The notes: generated from the letters alone by a model not told the origin. Counted from the first letter of the stretch, positions 26,558 through 36,001 are shown. The stretch is 46,549 nucleotides of DNA from an uncultured Flavobacteriaceae bacterium (GCA_913020685.1 CAJWAY010000001.1:1-46549); one strand, 5' to 3'. Numbers and translations: made by a program.

Positions 26558-27925
26558 TTAGGAATCTAATTTTTGGGAAAGATACTGAAATCTGAGAAGC
26601 AACAATAGTGCAGAAAGTGTTAATCCTGTCAAAAGACCTAACCAAATTCCAGAGGTAGACCAATCAGTTTTTAACCCGAAATAGTAGGAAATTGGAAAAC
26701 CAATAGCTCCATAAGATAAAAAGATAAGAATAGCTGGAGTAATTACATCTTGAATTCCCCTTAAAGCCCCTAAAACTACGGCCTGAAGTCCATCGGCTAT
26801 TTGAAAAAAAGCAGCAATTAGAATCAAATCCGAAGCAATTTTAACCACCGTAATTACATCTGAGGATATTGCGGAGGAATTGCCATCAAGATACAACCAA
26901 GGGAGCAAATCATGGGAAAAAATAAAAAACAAACAAAAAAGTGAACTAATAAAAAAAACAAGTAAAAAATTAGAAATAGCAACCCTTTTCAGGGTAACTA
27001 AATCTTTACGGCCTTTTTCATTTCCTACACGTATCATAGCAGTTACACCCAAACCAAGTGCAACCATATAAGTCATCGAAGTTAAATTAAGAGCTATCTG
27101 ATTGGCTGCCTGAGGATTTTTCCCCAATAAACCAGAGATCCAAATCGCAGAGGTAAAAAAAGTGATCTCAAAAAACATTTGGAGTGCCGAGGGAAGTCCC
27201 AATAAAATAATCCTTTTAAAAATTGATTTCCTGAGTTTTACCCTAAAAAGTTTACGGTTGAACCTTTTAAATCCCTTTTGATTCTTGACATTGATTGCCA
27301 TAAACAGAACCATAGCCCAGCGTGAAAACAAAGTTCCAAGCGCTGCACCCTCGACCCCCAACTCAGGAAAACCGTGAACTCCAAAAATTAAAAGGTAATT
27401 TAGCAATACATTGATTACATTACCCATTAACGTTGCATACATGGCCAAACGGGTCTGAAACAAACCCTCCGCAAACTGCCTTAACCCCTGAAAACCAACG
27501 AGAGGGACCAAAGAAATAGCCACCCAAAAAAGGTAAGGTTTAGCCAAAAAAACAACTTCATGGGGTTGACCCATTTGAGATAATAGAGGTTGAGCCCATA
27601 ACACCAATATGGCCAAAATAAGTCCCAATCCAAAACAAAGGATCAAACCATGAACAAAAACATACCTGACATTATTATAATTTTTTGCTCCGAAAGACTC
27701 AGCAATCATTGGAGTAATTGCAGTAGAGAACCCTATTCCTATAGACATGGCCACAAAAACAAAACTATTACCAAGTGAAACAGCAGCTAATTCAGCAGTG
27801 CCCAATTGACCTACCATTATATTGTCGATCAACTGAACTACAGTGTGCCCTAGCATACCAACTATAACTGGAAAGGCTAATTTAAGATTAGTTCCAAATT
27901 CTTGGGTATATGTACTTAAACTCAT
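26558..27925 (-). CDS. MATE family efflux transporter (NorM-like)
   Basis: 455 residues with twelve predicted membrane helices in two similar halves. The first half begins KLAFPVIVGMLGHTVVQLIDNIMVGQLGTAELAAVS, the MATE signature, followed by IGFSTAITPMIAESFGA. The second half repeats the pattern with ALGLGVTAMIRVGNEKGR and IADGLQAVVLGALRGIQD. It exports cationic drugs or metabolites using a Na+ or H+ gradient; the substrate is unknown. It is part of the mscS-to-PAP2 run, 23 bases after the M28 peptidase. Confidence 0.93.
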   Translation of the reverse strand: MSLSTYTQEFGTNLKLAFPVIVGMLGHTVVQLIDNIMVGQLGTAELAAVSLGNSFVFVAMSIGIGFSTAITPMIAESFGAKNYNNVRYVFVHGLILCFGLGLILAILVLWAQPLLSQMGQPHEVVFLAKPYLFWVAISLVPLVGFQGLRQFAEGLFQTRLAMYATLMGNVINVLLNYLLIFGVHGFPELGVEGAALGTLFSRWAMVLFMAINVKNQKGFKRFNRKLFRVKLRKSIFKRIILLGLPSALQMFFEITFFTSAIWISGLLGKNPQAANQIALNLTSMTYMVALGLGVTAMIRVGNEKGRKDLVTLKRVAISNFLLVFFISSLFCLFFIFSHDLLPWLYLDGNSSAISSDVITVVKIASDLILIAAFFQIADGLQAVVLGALRGIQDVITPAILIFLSYGAIGFPISYYFGLKTDWSTSGIWLGLLTGLTLSALLLLLRFQYLSQKLDS

Positions 27926-27948
27926 TGAAAATAAACAGAAAAATATTC

Positions 27949-29328
27949 TTATTCAAGACCTAATTGATCTGTGAGAAATACCAATGCAGCCATTGTTGCA
28001 GCACCCATCTCCAATTCTCTCTTGTTAATTTGGTCAAAAGTATCCATCTCTGAATGATGATGAATGAAATATCTATGTGGGTCAGTTTTCAAACCTGCCA
28101 GAACTTTTGCATTACTTTTAAGTAAACTTACATCTGCACCACTTCCATTATCTCCAAAAAAATGAATGAAATAAGGACTAAAATAGGATTTCCAAGACAA
28201 AATTTTATTCAAGTATTTGTCTTTAGTGTCAAAATTAAATCCCATAGGGCTAAAGCCACCAGTATCCGACTCAAGTGCTAAAAGGTGTTGCTCTTTATCT
28301 TTTTTAACCATTTGACTGTATACCTTGGCACCATTCAATCCATTTTCTTCATTGGCAAACAATACCAAGCGAATGGTGTTTTTAGGACGAAAATTAATAG
28401 AGTTCATTAGTCTCAAGACTTCCATAGACTGAACGACCCCTGCCCCATCATCATGAGCTCCATCACCTAAATCCCATGAATCTAAATGGGCACCAACCAA
28501 AATGATTTTCTCAGGTGATACCTCCCCTTTAATCTGTGCAATCACATTATAAGACCTTACCTCTGGATAATTCTTGCAATTTTGCTTGATAAAAAAACGT
28601 AATTTGGGATTCAGAGAAATCATTGAACTTAGTAACTCTGCACCATTAGTGCTGATCGCTGCAGCGGGAATTCTTTTATTTATGGGCAAATTACCATAAC
28701 TCATTACTCCTGTGTGAGGGTAGTCATCCAATCTTAAATTTAAGGAGCGAACAATAACAGCCAAAGCACCAAATTTGGCAGCTTCGGCTGCACCAACGTA
28801 TCTTTGATCTACGGCACCACTGTAGGCTTCAAATGTATTGATTAAATCTGCTTCCATTGGACGATTAAAAAAAACAATCTTACCCTCAATTTTATCTTTA
28901 CCCAATAAAGCAAGATCTTCAATTTGTTTGACTTCAACCACATTGGCACGAATTCCTGCAGAAGGTGTTGCAATGGAGCCTCCTAAGGCACAAATGCTGA
29001 CGTTTATTGTATTCCCTGGGCTAGATTCTATATTAGCGTACTCAAAAGTCCCTCTTACCCACTTGGGAACCATAACTGTTTGCAACCATACGGAATCCAA
29101 TTGCAATGCATCAAGTTCATCTTTAGCCCATTTAATGGCCCGTTCAGCATTCAACGAACCTGACAATCGGCCCCCAATTTGATTGGTGAGATGATTTAAC
29201 CAATCATAACTTTTTCCTTGTGTCAGTACCTGGCGATATATATCCTTAATTTGGCTATTTATTACTTCATCATTTTGAGCTTGAACAGAAAGACCGCTGC
29301 ATAATAATAATAGCAATAATTTTTTCAT
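27949..29328 (-). CDS. M28 family secreted metallopeptidase
   Basis: 459 residues from ATG at 29328. A Sec signal peptide (MKKLLLLLLCSGLSVQAQ) is followed by a helical N-terminal segment, a PA-type insertion (about 120-230) and an M28 catalytic domain. Zinc ligands are visible in VGAHLDSWDLGDGAHDDGAG (His and the bridging Asp), FANEENG (Glu-Glu), LESDTGGF (Asp) and the last His in the HHHSEMDT stretch. It should be an aminopeptidase or carboxypeptidase in the periplasm. The gene starts six bases after the regulator gene's stop. Confidence 0.93.
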   Translation of the reverse strand: MKKLLLLLLCSGLSVQAQNDEVINSQIKDIYRQVLTQGKSYDWLNHLTNQIGGRLSGSLNAERAIKWAKDELDALQLDSVWLQTVMVPKWVRGTFEYANIESSPGNTINVSICALGGSIATPSAGIRANVVEVKQIEDLALLGKDKIEGKIVFFNRPMEADLINTFEAYSGAVDQRYVGAAEAAKFGALAVIVRSLNLRLDDYPHTGVMSYGNLPINKRIPAAAISTNGAELLSSMISLNPKLRFFIKQNCKNYPEVRSYNVIAQIKGEVSPEKIILVGAHLDSWDLGDGAHDDGAGVVQSMEVLRLMNSINFRPKNTIRLVLFANEENGLNGAKVYSQMVKKDKEQHLLALESDTGGFSPMGFNFDTKDKYLNKILSWKSYFSPYFIHFFGDNGSGADVSLLKSNAKVLAGLKTDPHRYFIHHHSEMDTFDQINKRELEMGAATMAALVFLTDQLGLE

Positions 29329-29334
29329 AATCAA

Positions 29335-30507
29335 TTAAAGTTTAGATTTAGCAGCAAATTGTTGGATATCGTCTACAGTGACAGGGTTTGATCCCAAGAT
29401 CATAAGTCTTTCAACAACATTTTTAAGCTCGCGAATATTACCAGTCCATGGATAATTCATCAATTGTGTAATTGCTCCTTCAGAAAAGGTTTTTCGGTCC
29501 ATACCCTGTTCGTTCATAAGACTATTTGTGAAGTAATCCACCAATATTGGAATGTCAACTTTTCTATCTTTCAGAGAAGGAACTTTAATAAGGATAACAG
29601 CTAAACGGTGATAGAGATCCTCTCGAAATTTTCCCTTATGAATTTCATTATTCAAATCTTTATTGGTGGCAGCGATAACACGAACATTTACCTTTATGTC
29701 TTTTTCTCCTCCAACTCTTTGAATTTTATTTTCTTGAAGTGCTCTCAAAACTTTGGCTTGAGCTGCAAGGCTCATATCTGCTACTTCATCCAAAAATATT
29801 GTACCTCCATTGGCAATTTCAAACTTTCCTGGACGATCTTTAACTGCAGATGTGAAAGATCCTTTTACATGACCAAAGAGTTCACTTTCAATCAAATCGG
29901 CAGGAATGGCAGCACAATTCACTTCAACAAAAGGAGCTCCAGTTCGATTACTTTTTTGATGTAGGTGATGAGCTACAAGTTCTTTACCAGTGCCATTTTC
30001 ACCTGTAATCAATACCCTAGCCTCTGTTGGGGCTACCTTTTCGATCAAATTGTGAATCTCATTGATCTGGGGTGAATCACCAACCATCTCATACCTTTTG
30101 GCAATTCGTTTTTTTAGATTCTTATTCTCTAAAACCAAATTCTTTATTTGCAAAGCATTCCTAACAGCTGTAAGTAACCGATTCAAGTCCGGTGGTTTGG
30201 ATATAAAATCATAAGCTCCTGACTTCATAGCTTCGACCGCAGTGGAGACATTTCCATGACCAGTCAACATAATGAATGGGACATTAATACCATTTTCCCT
30301 GGCTTTTTGTAAAACCTCTACACCATCCATTTTAGGCATTTTAATATCACAAAGCACTAAGTCGAAATCCTCCTTAGAAAGTGTGGTTAGTCCTAATTTA
30401 CCATCCTCACATTGTGTGATTTCATAGTCTTTGCTTTCTTCTTCTAAAATTCGGATTAGTACTCTTCTAATGGGCTCTTCATCCTCAATCAATAATATTT
30501 TTTTCAT
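29335..30507 (-). CDS. NtrC-family response regulator without a DNA-binding domain
   Basis: 390 residues. A receiver domain (1-120) has the acidic pocket at Glu8-Asp9, phosphorylation site Asp54 (LCDIKMPKMDG) and Lys104. An AAA+ domain (about 140-375) has Walker A GENGTGKE (from 169), Walker B TIFLDE and the NPWT-like YPWTGNIRELKNVVE. Two oddities. The sigma-54 contact loop reads GSFTSA (216-221) instead of GAFTGA. The protein ends at residue 390, just after the AAA+ domain, with no Fis-type helix-turn-helix. It may act from solution or not through classical promoter binding. The start overlaps the mscS stop by four bases. Confidence 0.9.
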   Translation of the reverse strand: MKKILLIEDEEPIRRVLIRILEEESKDYEITQCEDGKLGLTTLSKEDFDLVLCDIKMPKMDGVEVLQKARENGINVPFIMLTGHGNVSTAVEAMKSGAYDFISKPPDLNRLLTAVRNALQIKNLVLENKNLKKRIAKRYEMVGDSPQINEIHNLIEKVAPTEARVLITGENGTGKELVAHHLHQKSNRTGAPFVEVNCAAIPADLIESELFGHVKGSFTSAVKDRPGKFEIANGGTIFLDEVADMSLAAQAKVLRALQENKIQRVGGEKDIKVNVRVIAATNKDLNNEIHKGKFREDLYHRLAVILIKVPSLKDRKVDIPILVDYFTNSLMNEQGMDRKTFSEGAITQLMNYPWTGNIRELKNVVERLMILGSNPVTVDDIQQFAAKSKL

Positions 30508-31343
30508 TCGGTTTCCAAAGTATTATTTTTAAGTATAACTACCCTTTGTGGAAATGGTATTTCGATATTAGATGCCTTTAGTTTTTCAAAAATCTTAAAT
30601 CTGAGATCACTTTTAACGAGATTGGCCTCAAAGCTTTTATTCATAGAAAAGAAAAGTTGGAACACCAATGCACTGTCTCCAAAATCGTCAAAAAGTAGAA
30701 ATGGTTCTGGTTTAGCCAAAACCTTGGGGTGGTCATTAGTAATCTGTATTACTATATCCTTTAACAATTGAATATCAGTATTGTAGGCCACTCCAAAATG
30801 GATTGACTCTTTAGTCAATGTCCCATTTTCAGTCCAATTATAAAGAATTGAAGTCAAGAATTTATGATTGGGAATTATCAGTACTTTATTGTCTCTAGTC
30901 ACTGCTCTAGTGGTTCTTAACATAATATTTTCGACTCTTCCCACCTGACCATCTAATTGTATTACGTCTCCTACATGAACTGTTTGGTCCGCCAATATAG
31001 AGATCCCCGAAAAAACATCTTGTATTAAAGTTTGTAAGGCTAAGCTCACCCCCACCAATAGTACTGCAGATGCCGCAAAAATTGTGCTTACTTTTACCCC
31101 AACATTGTCTAAGGTAATTAAAATTACAATCAGGTAAACCAGATAATTGAAAAAAGTTAAAATCCCCCTAAACTTTAGTTTAGTGTCATTGTTCAGGGTT
31201 TTAAATACAATACGTCGAAATACCTTGAGGAATAAATAAGTAAGTACAAAAACACCAATAATGATTAACATAGATTTCGGCGATAGTATGATATCACTAC
31301 CCATCTTTATGTCATAGTTAAAGAAATCTGTTATTTTTTGCAT
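30504..31343 (-). CDS. mscS: MscS-family small-conductance mechanosensitive channel
   Basis: 279 residues, the usual MscS size. Three membrane helices lie in the first half. The pore helix and beta domain show STIFAASAVLLVGVSLALQ, VFSGISILADQTVHVGDVI, VGRVENIMLRTTRAVTRDN and VLIIPNHKF. It opens under membrane tension to release solutes during osmotic downshock. It is the first gene of the minus run continuing into the NtrC-like regulator, and is preceded by a region with repeated AACACTA motifs (31366-31486) and by the dnaJ terminator. Confidence 0.92.
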   Translation of the reverse strand: MQKITDFFNYDIKMGSDIILSPKSMLIIIGVFVLTYLFLKVFRRIVFKTLNNDTKLKFRGILTFFNYLVYLIVILITLDNVGVKVSTIFAASAVLLVGVSLALQTLIQDVFSGISILADQTVHVGDVIQLDGQVGRVENIMLRTTRAVTRDNKVLIIPNHKFLTSILYNWTENGTLTKESIHFGVAYNTDIQLLKDIVIQITNDHPKVLAKPEPFLLFDDFGDSALVFQLFFSMNKSFEANLVKSDLRFKIFEKLKASNIEIPFPQRVVILKNNTLETE

Positions 31344-31371
31344 GAAATTAAATCAATACTAATATAACACT

Positions 31372-31404
31372 AAAACAAAACCCACCCTTATTTCTAAGGA
31401 TGGG
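31372..31404 (-). terminator. Rho-independent terminator after dnaJ
   Basis: On the minus strand, about 80 bases past the dnaJ stop, there is a 10-bp stem CCCATCCTTA/TAAGGGTGGG with one G-T wobble and a GAAA loop (31381-31404), followed by TTTTGTTTT. It separates grpE-dnaJ from mscS, whose start codon is 29 bases further on. Confidence 0.8.
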
Positions 31405-31484
31405 AAAAAATTGCTATGAAAAAGAAATAACACTATAAAATTTAGTGTTGTTCAAATATAAATATTTTTTCTTAGATTTAGTGT

Positions 31485-32600
31485 TTATGCGAACATGTCC
31501 TTAACCTTTTCAAAAAATGATTTATCAGATTTGTCCGGATTAGGGGTGAAATTATCGTCTTCAATCATTTTTTGAAAAAATTGCTTTTGTTCTTTATTTA
31601 AAGTTTTTGGGGTCCAAACATTGACATGAACCAAAAGATCTCCCTTTCCGTATCCATTCAAGTCGGGTAATCCTTTACCTCTCAACCTTAATGTTTTCCC
31701 AGACTGTATACCAGACTCAAGTTTAATCCTGACTTTTCCTTCCAATAAATTAATTTCTCTAGATACACCTAAAGCGGCCTCAGCTATGCTTATGTATAGG
31801 TCAAAATGTAAGTGATTTCCCTCTCGGACAAAATTGTCATCCGTACTTTCCTCAATTAAAACTAACAAATCTCCAGATATACCGTTACCAACAGCCTCAT
31901 TGCCTTTTCCAGTCACTTTCAATTGCATACCTTCTTCTACCCCTGCAGGAATTTTTATGGATACCGCTTCTTCTTGTTCAACCATGCCATTGGCATCGCT
32001 TCCAGCAGGCCGATTTGATATAATTTGCCCACTTCCATTACATTTGGGACAAGTAGATGCACTTTGCATTCTTCCGAGGATTGTATTAGTAACTCTCATT
32101 ACTTGCCCTTTTCCTTCACAAGTTCTACAAGTATCATAACTCACTCCTGCAGCTTGAACTTTTCTTCTAACTTTAATTTTCTTTTCCACACCATGGGCAA
32201 CCTCTTTAATGCTCATCTGTACTCTGATTCTGAGGTTCCCTCCCTTTGATTTGTAATGTGATTGGCCGAAACCACTAAAGCCACCACCACCGAAAGCGCT
32301 ACCAAAAATATCTCCAAATTGACTGAAAATATCTTCCATATTCATACCTCCTCCTCCAAAACCACCTGACTCAAAAGCAGAATGCCCAAACTGGTCGTAC
32401 TGCGATTTCTTCTGAGGATCACTCAAGACCTCATAAGCCTCTGCTGCCTTTTTGAAATTAGCTTCAGCTTCTTTATCACCAGGGTTTTTATCTGGGTGAA
32501 ATTCTATAGCTTTCTTGCGATAAGCCTTTTTAATTTCATTAGCTGACGCACCTTTTGATAGGCCCAAAATATTATAAAAGTCTTCTTTCATATGGCTCAT
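31485..32600 (-). CDS. dnaJ: Chaperone DnaJ (Hsp40)
   Basis: 371 residues. The J domain (about 5-70) has the HPD motif in KAIEFHPDKNPGD. A Gly/Phe-rich linker follows (about 75-120), then a reduced zinc-finger region with CRTCEGKGQV and CPKCNGSGQI, and the C-terminal substrate-binding domains. Only two CxxCxGxG repeats are present in place of four, with Cys missing elsewhere, which is common for the Bacteroidota form. It delivers clients to DnaK. The first ATG overlaps the grpE stop (ATGA); a second ATG three codons on (32591, MKEDFYNILG) may be the true start. Confidence 0.93.
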   Translation of the reverse strand: MSHMKEDFYNILGLSKGASANEIKKAYRKKAIEFHPDKNPGDKEAEANFKKAAEAYEVLSDPQKKSQYDQFGHSAFESGGFGGGGMNMEDIFSQFGDIFGSAFGGGGFSGFGQSHYKSKGGNLRIRVQMSIKEVAHGVEKKIKVRRKVQAAGVSYDTCRTCEGKGQVMRVTNTILGRMQSASTCPKCNGSGQIISNRPAGSDANGMVEQEEAVSIKIPAGVEEGMQLKVTGKGNEAVGNGISGDLLVLIEESTDDNFVREGNHLHFDLYISIAEAALGVSREINLLEGKVRIKLESGIQSGKTLRLRGKGLPDLNGYGKGDLLVHVNVWTPKTLNKEQKQFFQKMIEDDNFTPNPDKSDKSFFEKVKDMFA

Positions 32601-33121
32601 TGTCCTACGACGACCTTGGGGAATCTTATTATTTTATCTCCAAGTTGATATCCTTTTTCAGTCACGTCTATTATTTTACCTTTTTGATCATCATCTGAGG
32701 GAATGAGTGTGATCGCTTCGTGTATTTCTGCATCAAACGTATCTCCTATGTTTGTTACTGCAACATTCAATCCATTTATTCTTAAAACATCTATCAATTT
32801 GTTGTTGATTAAAACGAAACCCTCAATGGACTTTCTTTCCTCCTCAGGGGTTTGATTGATGGCCCGTTCCATATCATCTAAAATTGGCAATATGGCACTA
32901 ATAACCTCTTGACCGGCAGTTTTAAAAAGTTCTATGCGCTCTTTAGCAGTTCTTTTCTTAAAATTTTCAAACTCTGCAAACAAACGAAGATACTTATCCT
33001 TCTCCTGTTCAAGGTTTCCATTCAATTCCTCAAGCTTTTCTGAAATGTCTGACTTAACGGATTTTTTCTTAGCAGTAGTTTTTTTTAATTTTTCCTTGGC
33101 TTTAGGTGGTTTATTTGCCAT
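32597..33121 (-). CDS. grpE: Nucleotide exchange factor GrpE
   Basis: 174 residues. A Lys-rich N-terminal tail leads into a long coiled-coil helix (about 30-80, EKDKYLRLFAEFENFKKRTAKER), then the C-terminal beta domain with FDAEIHEAITLIPS and GYQLGDKIIRFPKVVVGQ. It releases ADP from DnaK. Translationally coupled to dnaJ through an ATGA overlap. No CIRCE operator is seen upstream. Confidence 0.95.
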   Translation of the reverse strand: MANKPPKAKEKLKKTTAKKKSVKSDISEKLEELNGNLEQEKDKYLRLFAEFENFKKRTAKERIELFKTAGQEVISAILPILDDMERAINQTPEEERKSIEGFVLINNKLIDVLRINGLNVAVTNIGDTFDAEIHEAITLIPSDDDQKGKIIDVTEKGYQLGDKIIRFPKVVVGQ

Positions 33122-33171
33122 TTTCTTTTTATTGACAATTATTCAAAATTGCTGCCAAATATCTTTTTTTG

Positions 33172-34092
33172 TCAAATTGTCATTCTTTTTTTAAAGATAT
33201 CATCTAGTGCCTGATGTAAATATGGGAATTTGAATTTGAATCCTTTTGACAAAATGAGTTTAGCACTGACCCTTTGACTACCTAAAATCAAAAGAGAGCG
33301 TTCTCCCAAAAACAATTGCAAAAAAAAGGCAGGAATATTAGGCAAAAAAACTGGACGGTTCAAAGTCTTCCCAATTGCTTTTATCAAGTTTATTTGTGAA
33401 ATTGGATTTGGAGCAACAGCATTGAAAGTTCCCTCCCACCCATCATCAACTGCCTTAAAAAATAATCGTGACAAATCATCAATATGAATCCAACTTTGCC
33501 ACTGTTTTCCTGAAGCAAAAGCTGCTCCCAAAAAAAATTTTACCGGAGGAGTCAACTTAGACAGTAACCCTCCCTCTTTTGTCAAAACCAAACCGATTCT
33601 AAAAATTGATAAATTTATTGAGTTATTGGATAAAGCCTTTGATTCTTGCTCCCATGCATAAGTTATTTTTTGTAAAAAATTTAGTTGTGAAAGAGGACTA
33701 TTTTCATCATGAATGTCATCTATACTATCAGGGTAAATCCCTATGGCTCCTGCACAACAAATACTATTCATTTTTATTTTTAGTCGATCCAGGGTCTTTT
33801 TCAATAGACGAGTACCATTCAGCCTGCTCTCCAAAATATCTTTTTTGTTCTTGGCAGTCCAAGGTTTAGAAATATTTGCTCCGGCCAAATGAATTAGGAT
33901 ATCTACTCCTTCGAAACAACTATCATCAATCTCATCTTGTTCAGGATTCCAAAAAAAGCCTTTGATGCCATCAGAATTAATACATTCCCCTTTTCGAGTA
34001 GTTAAAAAATGAATGCTTATTCTACGTTGCTTAGCATGGGTAATTAAGTTTTTACCAATCAGTCCCGTAGCTCCGGTAACCAATAATTTCAT
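33172..34092 (-). CDS. TIGR01777 family epimerase-like protein
   Basis: 306 residues. N-terminal Rossmann NAD(P)-binding motif LVTGATGLIGKNLI, then DILIHLAGANISKPWT, the family's FRIGLVLTKEGGLLSKL and GSGKQWQSWIHIDDL-type stretch (here ASGKQWQSWIHIDD), and a C-terminal DUF1731 segment (SQRVSAKLILSKGFKFKFP). The family is NAD-dependent sugar-epimerase-like, but its reaction is unsettled. An isolated gene between grpE and mnmD, all on the minus strand. Confidence 0.9.
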   Translation of the reverse strand: MKLLVTGATGLIGKNLITHAKQRRISIHFLTTRKGECINSDGIKGFFWNPEQDEIDDSCFEGVDILIHLAGANISKPWTAKNKKDILESRLNGTRLLKKTLDRLKIKMNSICCAGAIGIYPDSIDDIHDENSPLSQLNFLQKITYAWEQESKALSNNSINLSIFRIGLVLTKEGGLLSKLTPPVKFFLGAAFASGKQWQSWIHIDDLSRLFFKAVDDGWEGTFNAVAPNPISQINLIKAIGKTLNRPVFLPNIPAFFLQLFLGERSLLILGSQRVSAKLILSKGFKFKFPYLHQALDDIFKKRMTI

Positions 34093-34116
34093 TTGTGTGT
34101 TTTTTTCAAAAATAAA

Positions 34117-34791
34117 CTAAACCTTTTTTATGGCTCTCAACATTTCCTTTTTTCCAGGAGGTCCCTCTAATCGCTCAAGACAAAAACCTATTTTTTCCAG
34201 AATTCTTCTAACCGACCCTTTAGCACAGTAACTGACCCAAACTCCCCCTGGCGATAGTATGTCATGACATTTTTGAAGGGCAGCTTCATGCCACATCTCC
34301 GGTTGAGCGTGATAACCAAAAGCATCGTAATACAAAACATCAAATTGATTATCAAAATCCAGAGTTAAGAAATCTCCTTCAATTTTTTTAAATAAAAATT
34401 CCTTTTTAAGGAGACTCAGACCCCAATCGGCCTTGTGTAATTGATCAAAAAAATGCTTATGGTCTGAATCAGGTAATGCATCTTGCATGTCCAGAGACTT
34501 AACTTCTTTTAAGGATAACGGGTATTTTTCGACAGCAAAATACTCACAAGACATTTTGTAATCAACAACAAAAACATAGCTTAGGTAAGCATTCAATCCT
34601 GTACCTAATCCCATCTCAAAAATTTTTGGAGACATTTGTTTATTTTGATTTGACCAATAAGCTAACCCTTCATTTATATATACATAATCTGACTCTGTTA
34701 TAGCGCCATTTTTCGAATGATAAGTCTCATTTAATTGTTCCAAATATAATGACGGTGATCCGTCTTCTGTTATAATTTTTTTCTTTTTCAT
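34117..34791 (-). CDS. mnmD: tRNA U34 5-methylaminomethyl-2-thiouridine methyltransferase MnmD
   Basis: 224 residues. The start KIITEDGSPSLYLEQLNETYHSKNGA is the MnmC/MnmD N-terminus. FEMGLGTGLNAYLSYVF (about 60-76) is the SAM-binding motif, and DVLYYDAFGYHAQPEMW the DAF segment that reads out the modified base. The protein covers only the methyltransferase half of E. coli MnmC; the oxidase half is absent, as is usual outside Proteobacteria. It carries out the last step of mnm5s2U34 formation at the tRNA wobble base. Confidence 0.93.
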   Translation of the reverse strand: MKKKKIITEDGSPSLYLEQLNETYHSKNGAITESDYVYINEGLAYWSNQNKQMSPKIFEMGLGTGLNAYLSYVFVVDYKMSCEYFAVEKYPLSLKEVKSLDMQDALPDSDHKHFFDQLHKADWGLSLLKKEFLFKKIEGDFLTLDFDNQFDVLYYDAFGYHAQPEMWHEAALQKCHDILSPGGVWVSYCAKGSVRRILEKIGFCLERLEGPPGKKEMLRAIKKV

Positions 34792-34954
34792 TGTTTAAAC
34801 CTACTAGATCAGTTTTGAAAAAATTATTGACTTACTATTTTAAAAATTATTTTTTAGAGAAATTAATAAAATTAAAAGTTTAGATTTTAAAAATACTTGG
34901 CATATAGAAAGTTTTAAAAGTAAAAAAAGTAATTTTGAAAATATTTTACATAGA

Positions 34955-36001
34955 ATGAAAATAGAGAAAGCTTCTGCTTCTAATTTGGAAAATGTGGATT
35001 TTGAAAATTTGACTTTTGGGTCTGTTTTTACCGATCACATGTTTGTATGTAAATACAAAGATGGAAAATGGCAGACACCTGAAGTCCTTCCCTACAAGTC
35101 CCTTTCTTTTGAACCATCAATGAGTGTACTTCATTATGGGCAAGCTGTTTTTGAAGGTATGAAGGCTTACAAAGACGATCATGGTAAAGTATGGCTTTTT
35201 AGACCCGATCAAAATTTTAAACGCATCAATCGTTCTGCTGAGAGGCTTCAAATTCCAACTTTCCCCGAAAACTTTTTTTTTAAAGGATTGAGATCATTAT
35301 TAGATTTAGACAAGGAATGGATAAAGCCTGGAATTGGAAATTCTCTCTATGTTCGTCCTTTTGTTTTTTCAAGTCAAGCTTGTGTTCAGGCTTCTCCATC
35401 ATTAGAATATACTTTTATAATCATTTGTTGTCCTGTAAAAGCCTATTATGGAGGTGAAGTGAATGTCTTAATTGCTGAGGAGTTTAGCAGAGCAGCTGAC
35501 GGAGGAATAGGATACACAAAAGCTGCAGGGAACTATGCCGCCCAATTTTATCCAACAGCATTGGCACAAAAAAAAGGGTATCAGCAGATTGTATGGACTG
35601 ATGCCAAATCCCATGAGTTCCTGGAAGAAGCAGGAACTATGAATATTTTTTTTAGAATTGATAACAAACTCTTAACTGCACCAACCAATGATCGAATACT
35701 TGACGGGGTTACACGAAAAAGTGTCATACAAATCGCCAGAGATTCTGGAATTGAGGTAGAAGTTCGTCCTATAAGAATTGATGAGATAGTAGATGCCTCT
35801 AGAAACAATTCTTTGAAAGAAATGTTTGGAAGCGGAACAGCTGTTGTAATCAATCCCATTAAAAGTTATGGATACAAAGGGGTAAACTACAAACTTCCAA
35901 AATTGGAAGACCCGGTTGCAAAACAACTAAAGGATAAAATAATGTCTATACAATATAATATTTCAGAGGACCCATATGGATGGCGTGTTGCTGTAGATTA
36001 A
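34955..36001 (+). CDS. ilvE: Branched-chain amino acid aminotransferase
   Basis: 348 residues of fold-type IV. HYGQAVFEGMKAY (about 60) and the PLP-binding Lys189 in GIGYTKAAGNYAAQF are diagnostic, with FLEEAGTMNIFF, GVTRKSVIQIA and EMFGSGTAVVI completing the family pattern. It makes leucine, isoleucine and valine from their keto acids. A TAATTTTG box at 34930-34937 could be a -7 element, but no -33 at the right spacing is seen. Its last four bases overlap the convergent MazG-like gene. Confidence 0.95.
   Translation: MKIEKASASNLENVDFENLTFGSVFTDHMFVCKYKDGKWQTPEVLPYKSLSFEPSMSVLHYGQAVFEGMKAYKDDHGKVWLFRPDQNFKRINRSAERLQIPTFPENFFFKGLRSLLDLDKEWIKPGIGNSLYVRPFVFSSQACVQASPSLEYTFIIICCPVKAYYGGEVNVLIAEEFSRAADGGIGYTKAAGNYAAQFYPTALAQKKGYQQIVWTDAKSHEFLEEAGTMNIFFRIDNKLLTAPTNDRILDGVTRKSVIQIARDSGIEVEVRPIRIDEIVDASRNNSLKEMFGSGTAVVINPIKSYGYKGVNYKLPKLEDPVAKQLKDKIMSIQYNISEDPYGWRVAVD

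Noticed and set aside
32597..33171. CIRCE (HrcA) operator before grpE
   Set aside because: No TTAGCACTC-N9-GAGTGCTAA inverted repeat is present in the 50 bases upstream.
34107..34114. CAAAAATA upstream of the TIGR01777 gene as a promoter
   Set aside because: The nearest -33-like CAA gives a spacer of 23 bases, outside the range seen at the four good promoters.
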